Shown here: positions 6,994 through 17,025 of the stretch, piece by piece
How the letters are laid out: every line of letters starts with the position of its first letter
Position numbering within the stretch: position 1 is the first letter of the stretch
The notes under the pieces: generated by a model
Database searches by the model: none
Told to the model about the DNA's origin: nothing
The model's input: only the letters and a program-made list of their open reading frames with translations
Program-made: the position numbers and the translations under genes
DNA from: Bacteroidales bacterium
GTDB lineage: Bacteria; Bacteroidota; Bacteroidia; Bacteroidales; F082
NCBI GenBank assembly: GCA_023229245.1
Contig: JALNZU010000015.1
Coordinates: 16,589-80,588, forward strand
Reading direction: 5' to 3'
Length of the DNA stretch: 64,000 bases

Positions 6994-9146
6994 AAAAGTT
7001 TATTTATTTAGTATTTGCCTTATTAACCAGTTCTCATTTTGTTTTAGCCGGTGAAGGGATGTGGATACCGGTTTTACTTCAACAGCTCAACGAACAGGAG
7101 ATGCAGCAAATGGGTATGCGCATCACTGCCGAAGACATATACAGCATCAACCAATCGAGTTTGAAAGATGCCATAGTACTTTTTGGGCGAGGCTGTACGG
7201 GCGAGATAATTTCTAACCAGGGCTTGTTGCTCACCAACCATCATTGCGGATATGGTCAGATACAACGACATAGTACCCTGCAAAACGATTATCTCAAAAA
7301 TGGTTTCTGGGCTATGAATCAAACTGAGGAGCTGCCTAATCCCGGACTTACAGTTACCATGATGGTAAAAATGGAAGAGGTAACGGAAAAAGTATTGGAT
7401 GGAGTAACCAATGAGATGACCGAATCCGAACGCAACACCATCATTAAAGACAACATCAAAAAAATCACAGAAACAGCTGATCAGGAGAGCGGTTTGACGA
7501 CTACTATCAGACCGTTCTACCATGGAAATCAGTATTATATCATTTACAACCGTATATTTAAAGATATACGCTTAGTGGGGGCTCCCCCATCGAATATTGG
7601 TAAGTTTGGAGGCGATACCGATAACTGGATGTGGCCACGTCATACTGGCGATTTCTCCCTTTTCCGGATTTATGTGGATAAAGATGGAAATCCTGCTGAA
7701 TACCATCCCGACAATATACCTTATACACCTGATTTTCATCTCCCGATTTCTATCAAAGGGATAGATGAAGGAGATTTTACTTTTGTGTTCGGGTATCCGG
7801 CACGTACAAATCAATACTTACCCGCAGCGGCAGTACATATGATCACTGAAGTCTCAAATCCAGCTCGAATAGCACTGCGCCAAAAAAGATTGGAAGTGTT
7901 TAAACGCTATTCCGACACCGATCCAAAAATTCGTATTCAATATGCTGCCAAAGATGCTGGGGTAGGAAATGCGTGGAAGAAAATGATAGGCGAAAGCAAA
8001 GGCATACACCGACTACATGCCATCGACCGGAAACAGGAAACAGAAACACGATTTACTGAATGGGCAAAAACTGACCCCAAGCTGAAAAAGATGTACAGCG
8101 AACTGATCCCTGCTTTCGAACAAAACTACAAGCAGTTAGAGAAGCTTACGCTGGCAATGGATTATATAAACGAAGCCGGAATGGGAATAGAGCTCTTTCA
8201 ACTTGCCAACCGGTTTCGACCATTAGCTACCGAACTGCAAAAGACAACGATTGACCCAGACAAGCTACAAGAGTTGGAAACAACCTTAAAAAGTTTTATT
8301 CAAAGCTTTTTCAAAGACTATCATCAGCCTATTGACCGGGAGGTAGCAGCAGCTTTGTTAGCCCTTTGGACAGAAAATCAGCCAGAAAATTTCCGGCCTG
8401 ATTTTCTAAATGTGATCGCTCAAAAAGGCAATGTGCAGGCAGCGGTAAACAATTTGTTTGATAAAAGCATGTTTACTTCACCGGCAAACATTGAGAAATG
8501 GATGCAGCTCAACCCAAAGAAAAAACTAAAAAAATTAGGACAGGACCCTGTCTGGCAAGCCATCTCTGATATTCATAGCTTCAGCCAGTCCAATCTCCTC
8601 CAGCCCATGCGCGCTATTACCGCCTCCAACGACAGCTTGCAACGGCTATATATGAAAGGTCTGATGGCAATGCAGCCCGGCAAGCGTTTCTATCCCGATG
8701 CTAATTTCACCCTTAGAGTAACCTATGGAAAAATAGAAGGATATTCACCAGCCGATGCCATATACTATAGTCCTTATACTACCCTTGACGGCATCATGGA
8801 GAAAGAAAACCCCGATATTTTCGACTATGTAGTAGAAGACCGGCTGAAAGAACTATATCACACAGGTGATTTCGAACCTTATGCCGATACTGAGGGGCGA
8901 CTGCGAATAGCTTTTGCCGCATCCAACCATACTACAGGCGGCAACTCGGGAAGCCCGGTGCTCAATGCCGACGGACAAATGATAGGACTGAATTTCGACA
9001 GATGCTGGGAAGGAACTATGAGCGACCTGATGTACGATCCGGCTATGTGCCGAAACATATCGGTTGATATACGATACGTGCTGTTTATCATTGATAAATT
9101 TGCACAAGCAACACACCTGATTGATGAGATGACAATTATCCGATAA
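6990..9146 (+). CDS. dpp11: S46 family dipeptidyl-peptidase, DPP11 type
   Basis: A periplasmic or surface serine peptidase that removes dipeptides from peptide N termini. Signal peptide residues 1-20. The catalytic triad matches P. gingivalis DPP11: His85 in 'LTNHHCGYG', Asp in 'DTDNWMWPRHTGDF' (near residue 225) and Ser655 in 'GGNSGSP'. The specificity residue after 'GLNFD' is Arg671, equivalent to the Arg673 that selects Asp or Glu at P1 in DPP11; DPP7 has Gly there. Length 718 is usual (about 720). It fits a cell that ferments peptides, with tryptophanase and HypD also in the window. Confidence 0.92.
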   Translation: MKKFIYLVFALLTSSHFVLAGEGMWIPVLLQQLNEQEMQQMGMRITAEDIYSINQSSLKDAIVLFGRGCTGEIISNQGLLLTNHHCGYGQIQRHSTLQNDYLKNGFWAMNQTEELPNPGLTVTMMVKMEEVTEKVLDGVTNEMTESERNTIIKDNIKKITETADQESGLTTTIRPFYHGNQYYIIYNRIFKDIRLVGAPPSNIGKFGGDTDNWMWPRHTGDFSLFRIYVDKDGNPAEYHPDNIPYTPDFHLPISIKGIDEGDFTFVFGYPARTNQYLPAAAVHMITEVSNPARIALRQKRLEVFKRYSDTDPKIRIQYAAKDAGVGNAWKKMIGESKGIHRLHAIDRKQETETRFTEWAKTDPKLKKMYSELIPAFEQNYKQLEKLTLAMDYINEAGMGIELFQLANRFRPLATELQKTTIDPDKLQELETTLKSFIQSFFKDYHQPIDREVAAALLALWTENQPENFRPDFLNVIAQKGNVQAAVNNLFDKSMFTSPANIEKWMQLNPKKKLKKLGQDPVWQAISDIHSFSQSNLLQPMRAITASNDSLQRLYMKGLMAMQPGKRFYPDANFTLRVTYGKIEGYSPADAIYYSPYTTLDGIMEKENPDIFDYVVEDRLKELYHTGDFEPYADTEGRLRIAFAASNHTTGGNSGSPVLNADGQMIGLNFDRCWEGTMSDLMYDPAMCRNISVDIRYVLFIIDKFAQATHLIDEMTIIR

Positions 9147-9264
9147 CGACTTGGGTAAGACTTTTTTTAATTGCTAAAGTCGAATGAAAATAGAAAGCTG
9201 ACAAGAGGCTATTGCATGCCATTTCGGATAGCCCGAATCTTATAATTCAGGAGGTGATACTGAC

Positions 9265-9351
9265 ATGAAATTGTCCCCAACTTTACGTACAAAATTTTAC
9301 TGTAAAGATCTATTTACGATACTAATCTGTCTTGTCTTTCTTGATTTGTAA
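9265..9351 (+). other. possible 28-codon ORF after a perfect Shine-Dalgarno
   Basis: AGGAGGTGA at 9250-9258 is an exact complement of the usual 16S 3' end. It lies a few bases before an ATG that opens a 28-codon frame with a hydrophobic C-terminal half. Strong Shine-Dalgarno sites are rare in Bacteroidota. The frame ends 13 bases before radA. It may be a leader peptide, a tiny membrane peptide or chance. Confidence 0.2.
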
Positions 9352-9364
9352 ACTAATTCCCATC

Positions 9365-10732
9365 ATGGCTAAAACAAAAACTGTCTTTTTCTGTAAAAAC
9401 TGTGGAAACGAATCCCCCAAATGGGTCGGAAGATGTCCTGCCTGCGGTGAGTGGAACACCTATGTAGAAGAAACCACTGTCACAGGAAAAAAATCGGCTG
9501 TAGCTTCGCTTAAATCACAGTCTCTGACAAGCAAACCCTTGGCTGTACAGGAAATCAGCAGTCAGGCCGTGAGCCGGATTGATCTCGGTTACGGCGAGTT
9601 GAACAGGGTATTAGGTGGTGGATTGGTTCCCGGTTCCTTAGTCCTCGTAGGAGGCGAGCCGGGTATAGGGAAATCTACACTAATGTTGCAAGTGGCTTTG
9701 CAGTTCGACAATCTGAAGGTGTTATATATCAGTGGAGAGGAAAGCCAGCAACAACTGAAAATGCGTGCCGATCGTATAGGTATCAACAATCCAAACTGTT
9801 TTATCCTCACCGAAACTGATACGCTTGTCATCAGCAAACATATTGACGATCTGAAGCCCGATATCGTCGTAGTAGATTCCATACAAACCATGCAATCACC
9901 TTTGCTTGATGCAGCTGCAGGAAGCATCTCACAGATCAGGGAAACAGCATCCGAATTGAATAGGCTTGCAAAAACTACTCATTTCCCGGTATTTTTGATC
10001 GGACACATCACAAAAGATGGGAGTATAGCCGGTCCAAAAATACTAGAGCATATGGTGGATACTGTGCTTCAGTTTGAAGGCGACAGGCATTATGGTTTTC
10101 GTATTTTACGTACTATTAAAAACCGTTTTGGATCAGCTTCCGAGCTGGGTATTTTTGAGATGCATGCTGCTGGCTTGCGTGAAGTAAGCAACCCCAGTGA
10201 GATCCTGCTTTCGCAACGCGAAGAAGAAATGAGCGGTATAGCTATTGCAGCTATGATAGAAGGAGTTCGGCCTATGCTTATTGAAACACAAGCACTTGTC
10301 AGCACAGCCGCTTATGGAACACCTCAACGATCAGGGACAGGATTCGATCTGAGAAGACTGAATATGCTATTAGCCGTATTGGAAAAGAGAGCAGGATTCA
10401 GACTGTCAGCATTGGATGTATTCCTGAATATAGCCGGTGGCATACGGGTTGACGATCCGGCTACTGATCTGTCCGTTATAGCCAGTATATTGTCTTCAAA
10501 CGAAGATATACCTATCAGCTCCAAAAAATGCTTTGCCGCTGAAGTAGGCCTCTCAGGCGAGATAAGGGCAGTAAACCGAATAGAAGCACGCATAGCCGAA
10601 GCAGATAAATTAGGGTTCCATACAATTTTTATTTCCAAATACAATAACAAAGGATTGGACCACCAACGGTATTCATTGAAAATTATCCCGATCGCTACAG
10701 TTAAGCAGTTGTTTGAACAACTTTTTGATTGA
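9365..10732 (+). CDS. radA: DNA repair protein RadA
   Basis: RadA is a hexameric RecA-like DnaB-type helicase that extends recombination intermediates. From the ATG at 9365: zinc finger Cys10, Cys13, Cys24, Cys27; Walker A 'GEPGIGKST' at 97-105; RadA signature 'KNRFG' at 252-256; a Lon-like domain in the last third ('NIAGGIRVDDPATDLS'). The open frame extends to 9332, but those 11 extra residues precede the conserved MAKTKT start and are unlikely to be translated. Length of 455 is normal. Confidence 0.96.
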   Translation: MAKTKTVFFCKNCGNESPKWVGRCPACGEWNTYVEETTVTGKKSAVASLKSQSLTSKPLAVQEISSQAVSRIDLGYGELNRVLGGGLVPGSLVLVGGEPGIGKSTLMLQVALQFDNLKVLYISGEESQQQLKMRADRIGINNPNCFILTETDTLVISKHIDDLKPDIVVVDSIQTMQSPLLDAAAGSISQIRETASELNRLAKTTHFPVFLIGHITKDGSIAGPKILEHMVDTVLQFEGDRHYGFRILRTIKNRFGSASELGIFEMHAAGLREVSNPSEILLSQREEEMSGIAIAAMIEGVRPMLIETQALVSTAAYGTPQRSGTGFDLRRLNMLLAVLEKRAGFRLSALDVFLNIAGGIRVDDPATDLSVIASILSSNEDIPISSKKCFAAEVGLSGEIRAVNRIEARIAEADKLGFHTIFISKYNNKGLDHQRYSLKIIPIATVKQLFEQLFD

Positions 10733-10813
10733 GACCAACTAAAGAAAATTCTCTATCTGACTTTGCTACATTAAAAAAAATTACTTTTACCCAAGTGTAA
10801 ACCCCTATGGTCT

Positions 10814-11677
10814 ATGATCAAGATAACCGAAACTGTCAGGGATGCGCTTCAAGGGATTGACAGATGGATACCAACCTCATCCAAGACAGCTTATACCCAA
10901 TCATTATTGAAAGCCGGTTTTTCTATAGTTGACTGCGGAAGTTTTGTATCGCCTAAAGTAGTGGCCCAAATGTCCGATACGGCAGAAGTCCTTGCGCATA
11001 TCAGCTTACCGGATCCGGCACCCAGGATAATGGTATTGGTTGTAAACAGCCAAGGCATTGATAAAGCTGTTTCTTCCGGTAAGGTCAATATGCTGTCATT
11101 TCCGTATTCTATCTCTCCTACATTTCTGAAACGCAACCTCAACACCGACAAAAAACAAGCTCTAAGCCTCATACAAGAGCTGATAAAAAAGTCTCTTCCT
11201 TATCAGTTTGAGTGGGTAGTCTATCTCTCAATGGGTCTTGGCAATCCTTATGGTGATGAGTGGAGCATGCAATTGCTTATGGATGAAATAGCGATTTTGT
11301 ATGAATCAGGTTTGCGAAATCTGCCCTTATCCGATATATTGGGGATTGCTAATCCAGATTTGATCTATAATGTATATGTAACCCTTATTGATGCTTTTCC
11401 TGAAATAGATTTTGGATTGCATTTACACACCAAACCATCTGAGAGTCAGTCGAAAATAGAAGCGGCATGGGAAGCTGGTGTACGCAGTTACGAAACGGCA
11501 CTCAATGGCATGGGTGGATGCCCTACAGCCGCTAACGAACTTCTTGGAAATCTGAATTCCTGGGAACTGATTACCTTTTGCAATACCCGAAACATTCCTC
11601 ACGGAATAAATGAAACAGCATTATTGGAAGCTGGTGAATTAGTTAGAAGTATCTTCAATCCAACCAAACCTTCATAG
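10814..11677 (+). CDS. hydroxymethylglutaryl-CoA lyase-like protein
   Basis: HMGL-like TIM-barrel protein of 287 residues. Family marks are 'MGLGNPYGDEW', 'ILGIANPDLI', 'FGLHLHTKPSES' with the metal-binding His-x-His, and 'ALNGMGGCPTAANELLGN', where the Gly-Gly-Cys-Pro loop carries the active cysteine. The reaction would be cleavage of 3-hydroxy-3-methylglutaryl-CoA to acetyl-CoA and acetoacetate in leucine breakdown; a related aldolase-type substrate cannot be excluded. The hybrid histidine kinase starts one base after its stop, so the two are co-transcribed. Confidence 0.83.
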   Translation: MIKITETVRDALQGIDRWIPTSSKTAYTQSLLKAGFSIVDCGSFVSPKVVAQMSDTAEVLAHISLPDPAPRIMVLVVNSQGIDKAVSSGKVNMLSFPYSISPTFLKRNLNTDKKQALSLIQELIKKSLPYQFEWVVYLSMGLGNPYGDEWSMQLLMDEIAILYESGLRNLPLSDILGIANPDLIYNVYVTLIDAFPEIDFGLHLHTKPSESQSKIEAAWEAGVRSYETALNGMGGCPTAANELLGNLNSWELITFCNTRNIPHGINETALLEAGELVRSIFNPTKPS

Positions 11678-11678
11678 A

Positions 11679-14600
11679 ATGATTCAACTTGATTTAATTT
11701 ATAATCTAGCCGTATTGGTAGCTCTCAGCGTGTTTTCTGGTTTTATTGACCACAGATACGATCGAAAGACCACTATGGGAAAAATATTACAAGGATTGCT
11801 TTTTGGCTTAGCTGCTATAGTTGGAATGATGTATCCTTTTCATTTTATGGAAGGAATGATTTTCGATGGCAGATCAATAGTGATCAGCGTAGCAGCTTAT
11901 TTTTTTGGTCCTTTGAGCGGGCTTATCAGCGCTATAATGGCAGTAGCTTATCGGCTATACTTAGGAGGTGTAGGAATATTAATGGGTTCATTAGTAATTC
12001 TTGCTGCTTATCTGATTGGTTCTGCCTTTTATTTTCACATCAGGCGGTCGTCCAGAATACCCTCCAACTATGCCCGTTTTTATATGCTCGGAGTAATGGT
12101 TCATTTAGTGATGATGTTGCTTATACTGACCTTACCTTCTGTTTACAGAGCCGAAACTTTCTATGTCATAGGCTTTACAGTATTAGGAATTTACCCGATA
12201 GTAACTATCATTATCGCAAAAATTTTACTTGATCAGGAGGCAACACGTATTCTCTTTACCCAATTATCCGACAGTGAGCAATTTTTTCGAACCAGCTTCT
12301 TTTCTATAGCCGATGGCATATTAATCACCGATACTCAAGGAAAGATCTTGAAATGCAATCCTATTGCAGAGAAACTAATTGGAAAGCCGTCTTCCGAGCT
12401 CATCGGAAAAAAATTCAACCAGATAGTAAACTTCAAGCATGCAGACCCGGCTTCACAAGTCCACAATCCGATTGATGAAGCTTTACGAATTAAAGGAGTG
12501 GTGAATAATGATACTTTCTTTTTAGAAAAGGCTGATGGGAAACTCATTCCTCTCATTGGAAGCACTGCACCTATTACGCAAGAAGCTGGTAACATTATTG
12601 GTATAGTGATGGTCTTCAACGATTCTAGCAAAAACCTTAATCTGCAGCAACAATGGGTATTAAGCAGCAAAGCTTATCAAGTCTTTTTCAACAGGATAAA
12701 AGCAACTACTTTCATTTTAAACCAACAGGGCATTTTTATAGATGTAAACGAAGGTGTTGAAAAAATGTACGGCTATAAAAGGGAGGAGCTGATTGGAAAA
12801 CCATTAGACCTATTGTCGGTTTCAGGGTTACCAGACAGCCTTCTTATTCAACAAACCTTGTCAAAAGTTTTTGAAGGACACAGTATTAGAAAAGAGGTAT
12901 GGGGTAAACGCAAGAACGGTGAAGTTTTTCCGATATCGGTCATATTCTTACAAACAAATTTTTATGGTGAAGCTGCCGTATTAGCTATTGCAAGGGATAC
13001 AAGCGACGAAAAAAATATTGCACAAGCTCTTAGGTTTAGCGAAGAACGCTATCGTACACTGTTTGAATACAGTCCACTCGGAATACTGCTTGAAGACTTA
13101 GACGGTACTATATTAGAAGTCAATCAAACTTTCACCCGTTTGTATGGATACAGTGCCAAAGAGTTGATAGGACAGCATGTTCGCATCATTGCCCCTGAAT
13201 CTCATAAACATTTGGTAGAGGAAAACATCAAATCCATTATTAAAAACAAGATTTTAATATCTTCTTTAGACAGCATCACCAAACAAGGTACTATCCGCCA
13301 AAGCCGATTGATTGAGACTTTAGTATCACTTCCCGACGGAAAACAAGGTATATTATCCATATCCGAAGATATTTCTGATCAGGTTCGCGCCGAACAAAAA
13401 AAAGCAGAAACAGAATCGCGCTTTAAAGCAATCCTATCATTGGTTCCTGATATTTATTTTCGTTTTGATGGTGAAGGACGTTACATAGATGGCTTTACAA
13501 CCAGTACAGAAATGTTGATAGCTCCAATGGAAAACATGATAAACAGTTTGATTTATGATGTCTTGCCCCCCTCCTTAGCGAAAACAACCAAAGAATACAT
13601 TCAAAAAACCATAGAAACAGGTGAGCTGCACGAATTCGACTACAGTCTTGGAGAGGGTGCTGATAAACAATGGTATAATGCACGAATGATCAAAAGCGGT
13701 AGCTGGGAAGTACTGACAATACTACAAAATATTACCGACAGAAAATTATCAGAGATCGAAATCAATAAGCAGAAATATTTTATTGAGACACTGTTAGATT
13801 CTATCCCCAATCCGATCTTTTATTTGAATACACAAGGTGTATATCTTGGAATAAACAAAGCATTTCAAGATTGGTTTGGCGTTTCAAAAACGGAGATAAT
13901 TGGAAAAACCCTGTTACAGATCGACCCTCATGAAGTAGCTTTACGAAACATAGAATCAGATCAACGAATATTTGATAGGATTGATCAAGTTCAGTCGTTA
14001 GACCGAGAGATGACATTACCCACCGGAGAAAAGCGAACGGTCATTCTTAACAAATCTCCTTTTCACGATGAAATAGGACAAGTAAGCGGACTGATAGGAT
14101 TGATAGTTGATATAACCGAGCGAAAAAAAATGGAAACCGACTTGATGCTTGCCCGCAATAAAGCGTTGGAAAGTGATCGGCTGAAAACATCATTTCTCAA
14201 CAATCTCAACCACGAGATACGTACACCACTCAATGCCATAGTAGGTTTTTCAAACTTATTAAATGAAGCACACACACCCAATGAGCAGCAACACTTTGTT
14301 AACGTCATCAACAATAATTCGGAGCAATTACTGCGTATCATTGACGATGTGTTAGCTGTCTCGCGCCTTGAATCTGAGATAATACCCTTAGATAAAAAGC
14401 ATTTCAACATAAAACAGTTGCTGACTGATTTGAAACATACACTTACTACGGAGGCATATCGCAAAGGACTGCTGCTTATTGTCGAAAAACAAATCAGCGA
14501 TATCTCACCTACTATCTTTCACGATAAGGGGAAGGTCAGACAAATATTAGCTATACTTATCACCAACGCCATTAAATATACCATAGAAGGCAGAATAAGT

Positions 14601-15272
14601 ATAGGTTTTACAGCTAACCAGCAAGGTATCAGCTTTTTTGTGAAAGACACAGGAATAGGAATACCCGAAAACGAACAAGCTTTAATATTTGACCGTTTCT
14701 TCAGAGGCGAAGAGTCGCAAAATCGGGCAATACGAGGTACCGGCCTTGGGCTAAACATAGCCAATACCCTGGCAAAACTGATTGGTGGAAGTATTCACTT
14801 AGAATCTAAACAAGGAATAGGTACCACATTTTATTTTGAACTCCCTTGTGAAGTACTAATATCAAGCACATCCGAATTGATAGTAGAATCAACATTCAAA
14901 AAGTTGAGTGCGTTACGAATACTTATCGCAGAAGACGAACAAAATAATTTCGACTATCTGAATATACTGCTGAAAGGCAATGTACAGTCTATTGACCATG
15001 CAAAAGACGGAGCAGAAGTTTTAGAAAAAGTTCAGTCTTATCCCTATGACCTGATATTAATGGATTTGAAAATGCCCAGAATAGATGGATTGGAGGCAAC
15101 CAAACTTGTGTTAGCAGGTTTTCCCGACATGATCATCATTGCGCAAACTGCTTACTCACAGCCAGATGAGATCAATAAAGCACTTGAAGCCGGATGCCAT
15201 GATTTTCTTATCAAACCCATTGAAAAGGAAAAACTGTTTGCTGCTGTTCAGAAAATATTTGAGAAAAATTAG
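11679..15272 (+). CDS. hybrid sensor histidine kinase with 5TM-LYT and multiple PAS domains
   Basis: 1197 residues. The first about 190 contain five or six membrane helices with a LytS/YhcK 5TMR-LYT look ('YFFGPLSGLISAIMAVAYRLYLGG'). Then come about five PAS domains, each marked by 'GK' and 'EVNQTF..YGYS..ELIG' patterns. The dimerisation domain has the phospho-His845 ('NHEIRTPLNAI'). The HATPase domain has 'DTGIGIP' and 'GTGLGLNI'. A C-terminal receiver has Asp1129 ('ILMDLKMPRIDG'), 'AQTAYS' and Lys in 'IKPI'. Signal unknown. No separate output regulator is adjacent. It is tightly coupled to the HMG-CoA lyase-like gene. Confidence 0.93.
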   Translation: MIQLDLIYNLAVLVALSVFSGFIDHRYDRKTTMGKILQGLLFGLAAIVGMMYPFHFMEGMIFDGRSIVISVAAYFFGPLSGLISAIMAVAYRLYLGGVGILMGSLVILAAYLIGSAFYFHIRRSSRIPSNYARFYMLGVMVHLVMMLLILTLPSVYRAETFYVIGFTVLGIYPIVTIIIAKILLDQEATRILFTQLSDSEQFFRTSFFSIADGILITDTQGKILKCNPIAEKLIGKPSSELIGKKFNQIVNFKHADPASQVHNPIDEALRIKGVVNNDTFFLEKADGKLIPLIGSTAPITQEAGNIIGIVMVFNDSSKNLNLQQQWVLSSKAYQVFFNRIKATTFILNQQGIFIDVNEGVEKMYGYKREELIGKPLDLLSVSGLPDSLLIQQTLSKVFEGHSIRKEVWGKRKNGEVFPISVIFLQTNFYGEAAVLAIARDTSDEKNIAQALRFSEERYRTLFEYSPLGILLEDLDGTILEVNQTFTRLYGYSAKELIGQHVRIIAPESHKHLVEENIKSIIKNKILISSLDSITKQGTIRQSRLIETLVSLPDGKQGILSISEDISDQVRAEQKKAETESRFKAILSLVPDIYFRFDGEGRYIDGFTTSTEMLIAPMENMINSLIYDVLPPSLAKTTKEYIQKTIETGELHEFDYSLGEGADKQWYNARMIKSGSWEVLTILQNITDRKLSEIEINKQKYFIETLLDSIPNPIFYLNTQGVYLGINKAFQDWFGVSKTEIIGKTLLQIDPHEVALRNIESDQRIFDRIDQVQSLDREMTLPTGEKRTVILNKSPFHDEIGQVSGLIGLIVDITERKKMETDLMLARNKALESDRLKTSFLNNLNHEIRTPLNAIVGFSNLLNEAHTPNEQQHFVNVINNNSEQLLRIIDDVLAVSRLESEIIPLDKKHFNIKQLLTDLKHTLTTEAYRKGLLLIVEKQISDISPTIFHDKGKVRQILAILITNAIKYTIEGRISIGFTANQQGISFFVKDTGIGIPENEQALIFDRFFRGEESQNRAIRGTGLGLNIANTLAKLIGGSIHLESKQGIGTTFYFELPCEVLISSTSELIVESTFKKLSALRILIAEDEQNNFDYLNILLKGNVQSIDHAKDGAEVLEKVQSYPYDLILMDLKMPRIDGLEATKLVLAGFPDMIIIAQTAYSQPDEINKALEAGCHDFLIKPIEKEKLFAAVQKIFEKN

Positions 15273-15298
15273 TCTTCTTTGAAGCTATTTCACCGTGC

Positions 15299-16909
15299 TT
15301 ATTTGATCAGCTTCAATAAGCTATTACTTCCATCGCTATATGTGATCCGTAAAAGGTACCATCCATGAGGAAGCTGTCCAAGCTCCGGAAACAATGACAT
15401 GATCAGAAAGTCGTTTTTCTGTGATATGGCACTGAAAGCTTGCCGTTGCAGTATCGCAGCATATGGATTGATCAGTTCGACGGCTGTGATCAGTTTGTGA
15501 TTATTCACCGTTAGTTTGCTATCAGAATTAATAGGGTTAGGATACAGTTTGGCAGTAAATGCTTCTCTCTGAAAAGCAGAGATACCCACCGATTCCTGTA
15601 TCTCATAAGCCCCAAGATCAATAGTATCAAACTGTATGCGATGGTTCATGGAAAGATCATAATGCGGTAGCGTATAAAAAGGCAGATAATTAATACCGGC
15701 ATTATAACATGAGCCATTCTTTGTCAGTGTATAGTCTTTATTGGCTTCATCGGTAAACCCGGGGTTCTCTTCTGTACAGTTTTCGTATATGCCAATAAAA
15801 CTGCTTCCGCCAAAACCTTCTACTCCTTGCTGTACGGCACAGTAATAAAATTCTGGTACCGACACTATATCCCATATCCATACCTGCGATCCAAAAGGAG
15901 AATCGCTTTGATTTCCCCATAATATACTGTTATACAATACCGGATGAGCTAATTCATTGCAGTAATAACCGCCTCCCATAGAAGCCTGATTGTTTACAAT
16001 GGTCAGATTCGACATTTTAGGAGATGCTGTAATATTGGCTATACCTCCGCCAAAAAATAATGCAGTATTATTTGCAATAAGCAGATTTGCAATAGCTCTT
16101 TCAGGCTTGCTGCGCAGAAAACCTATAGCACCTCCAAGACCACTATGATTTTCTTCAAAAACAGCATTTATCAGAAGTGGGTTGGAGTATTCAAACGAGA
16201 CCGCACCTCCTATGCCGGTGGACGAGTTCCTTTTAAAATATACGAATCTCAACTCAGGCTCTGAGCTGACAAAGCACAAGCCTCCGCCATAGCCATATAT
16301 CAATCCTTCATTGCCAGCATAATTATTTTCAACCGCGCAATACTCTACGATCATATTTGTTTTATACGCATACATAGCACCTCCCCAATAATAGGCATAG
16401 TTGTTTGTCAGTCGGGAGTGCCGCATAGCTATATTACCAGAACGGATCACCCGTATAGCACCGCCATAGCAGTTGGCTGAATCGCCCACTGCTTTTCCGT
16501 AGCTGAACACACAATATTCAAACAAGGACGAATCATTATCTAATGGAGTATCTTCAAAACGCAAGCCGTTCCAGCCTCCATCGTTGTTGTAAATAGTATG
16601 AAAACCCGAAGTGTCGGCAACTGTAAACACTATGCTGTCGCCTTGCTGACCAATGGCTTTGATACTTCCCTGTATGTGCATGGAATAATGCCCCTGAAAA
16701 ATAATCTTTGTTCCTGCAGCAATATGCAGCTCTTCCAAATGGGGCACAATGACGTCTGAGGTTACGAACACAGTGTCGTATTGCCAAAATCCATGCTGTT
16801 CGCCGGATGCTGAGAAATTATTCTGTGAAAAAAGAAAATGACCTGAACTAAAGGCCAATACTATCACTACCCAGATAGGTTTCATAAAAATTTGGTTTTT
16901 GCGTGCCAA
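15299..16909 (-). CDS. secreted right-handed beta-helix protein with T9SS sorting domain
   Basis: Signal peptide (about residues 1-28). The central part (about 40-400) has parallel beta-helix repeats with recurring 'GGA', 'NN', 'GGGI' and 'ENNYA' turns, as in polymorphic outer membrane or DUF1565-like proteins. The C-terminal 85 residues, from 'KLYPNPINSDSKL', form a T9SS type A domain ending in Leu-Leu-Lys-Leu-Ile-Lys. Probably an adhesin or glycan-binding surface protein. Its enzymatic role, if any, cannot be read from the sequence. Confidence 0.85.
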   Translation of the reverse strand: MARKNQIFMKPIWVVIVLAFSSGHFLFSQNNFSASGEQHGFWQYDTVFVTSDVIVPHLEELHIAAGTKIIFQGHYSMHIQGSIKAIGQQGDSIVFTVADTSGFHTIYNNDGGWNGLRFEDTPLDNDSSLFEYCVFSYGKAVGDSANCYGGAIRVIRSGNIAMRHSRLTNNYAYYWGGAMYAYKTNMIVEYCAVENNYAGNEGLIYGYGGGLCFVSSEPELRFVYFKRNSSTGIGGAVSFEYSNPLLINAVFEENHSGLGGAIGFLRSKPERAIANLLIANNTALFFGGGIANITASPKMSNLTIVNNQASMGGGYYCNELAHPVLYNSILWGNQSDSPFGSQVWIWDIVSVPEFYYCAVQQGVEGFGGSSFIGIYENCTEENPGFTDEANKDYTLTKNGSCYNAGINYLPFYTLPHYDLSMNHRIQFDTIDLGAYEIQESVGISAFQREAFTAKLYPNPINSDSKLTVNNHKLITAVELINPYAAILQRQAFSAISQKNDFLIMSLFPELGQLPHGWYLLRITYSDGSNSLLKLIK

Positions 16910-17025
16910 AAATACCTTTAAAAGCTAAACAACGGTATCATTTTTCTTAGAAAGGCAGGTTTAAAGACGAATACAAATACCATATGAGCAGGCAGAATTT
17001 GCATGAATCCAGTTTGGCAGTCGTA

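Noticed and set aside
9332..9364. Upstream extension of the radA frame
   Set aside because: The conserved RadA start is the ATG at 9365 just before the zinc finger; the extra residues match nothing.
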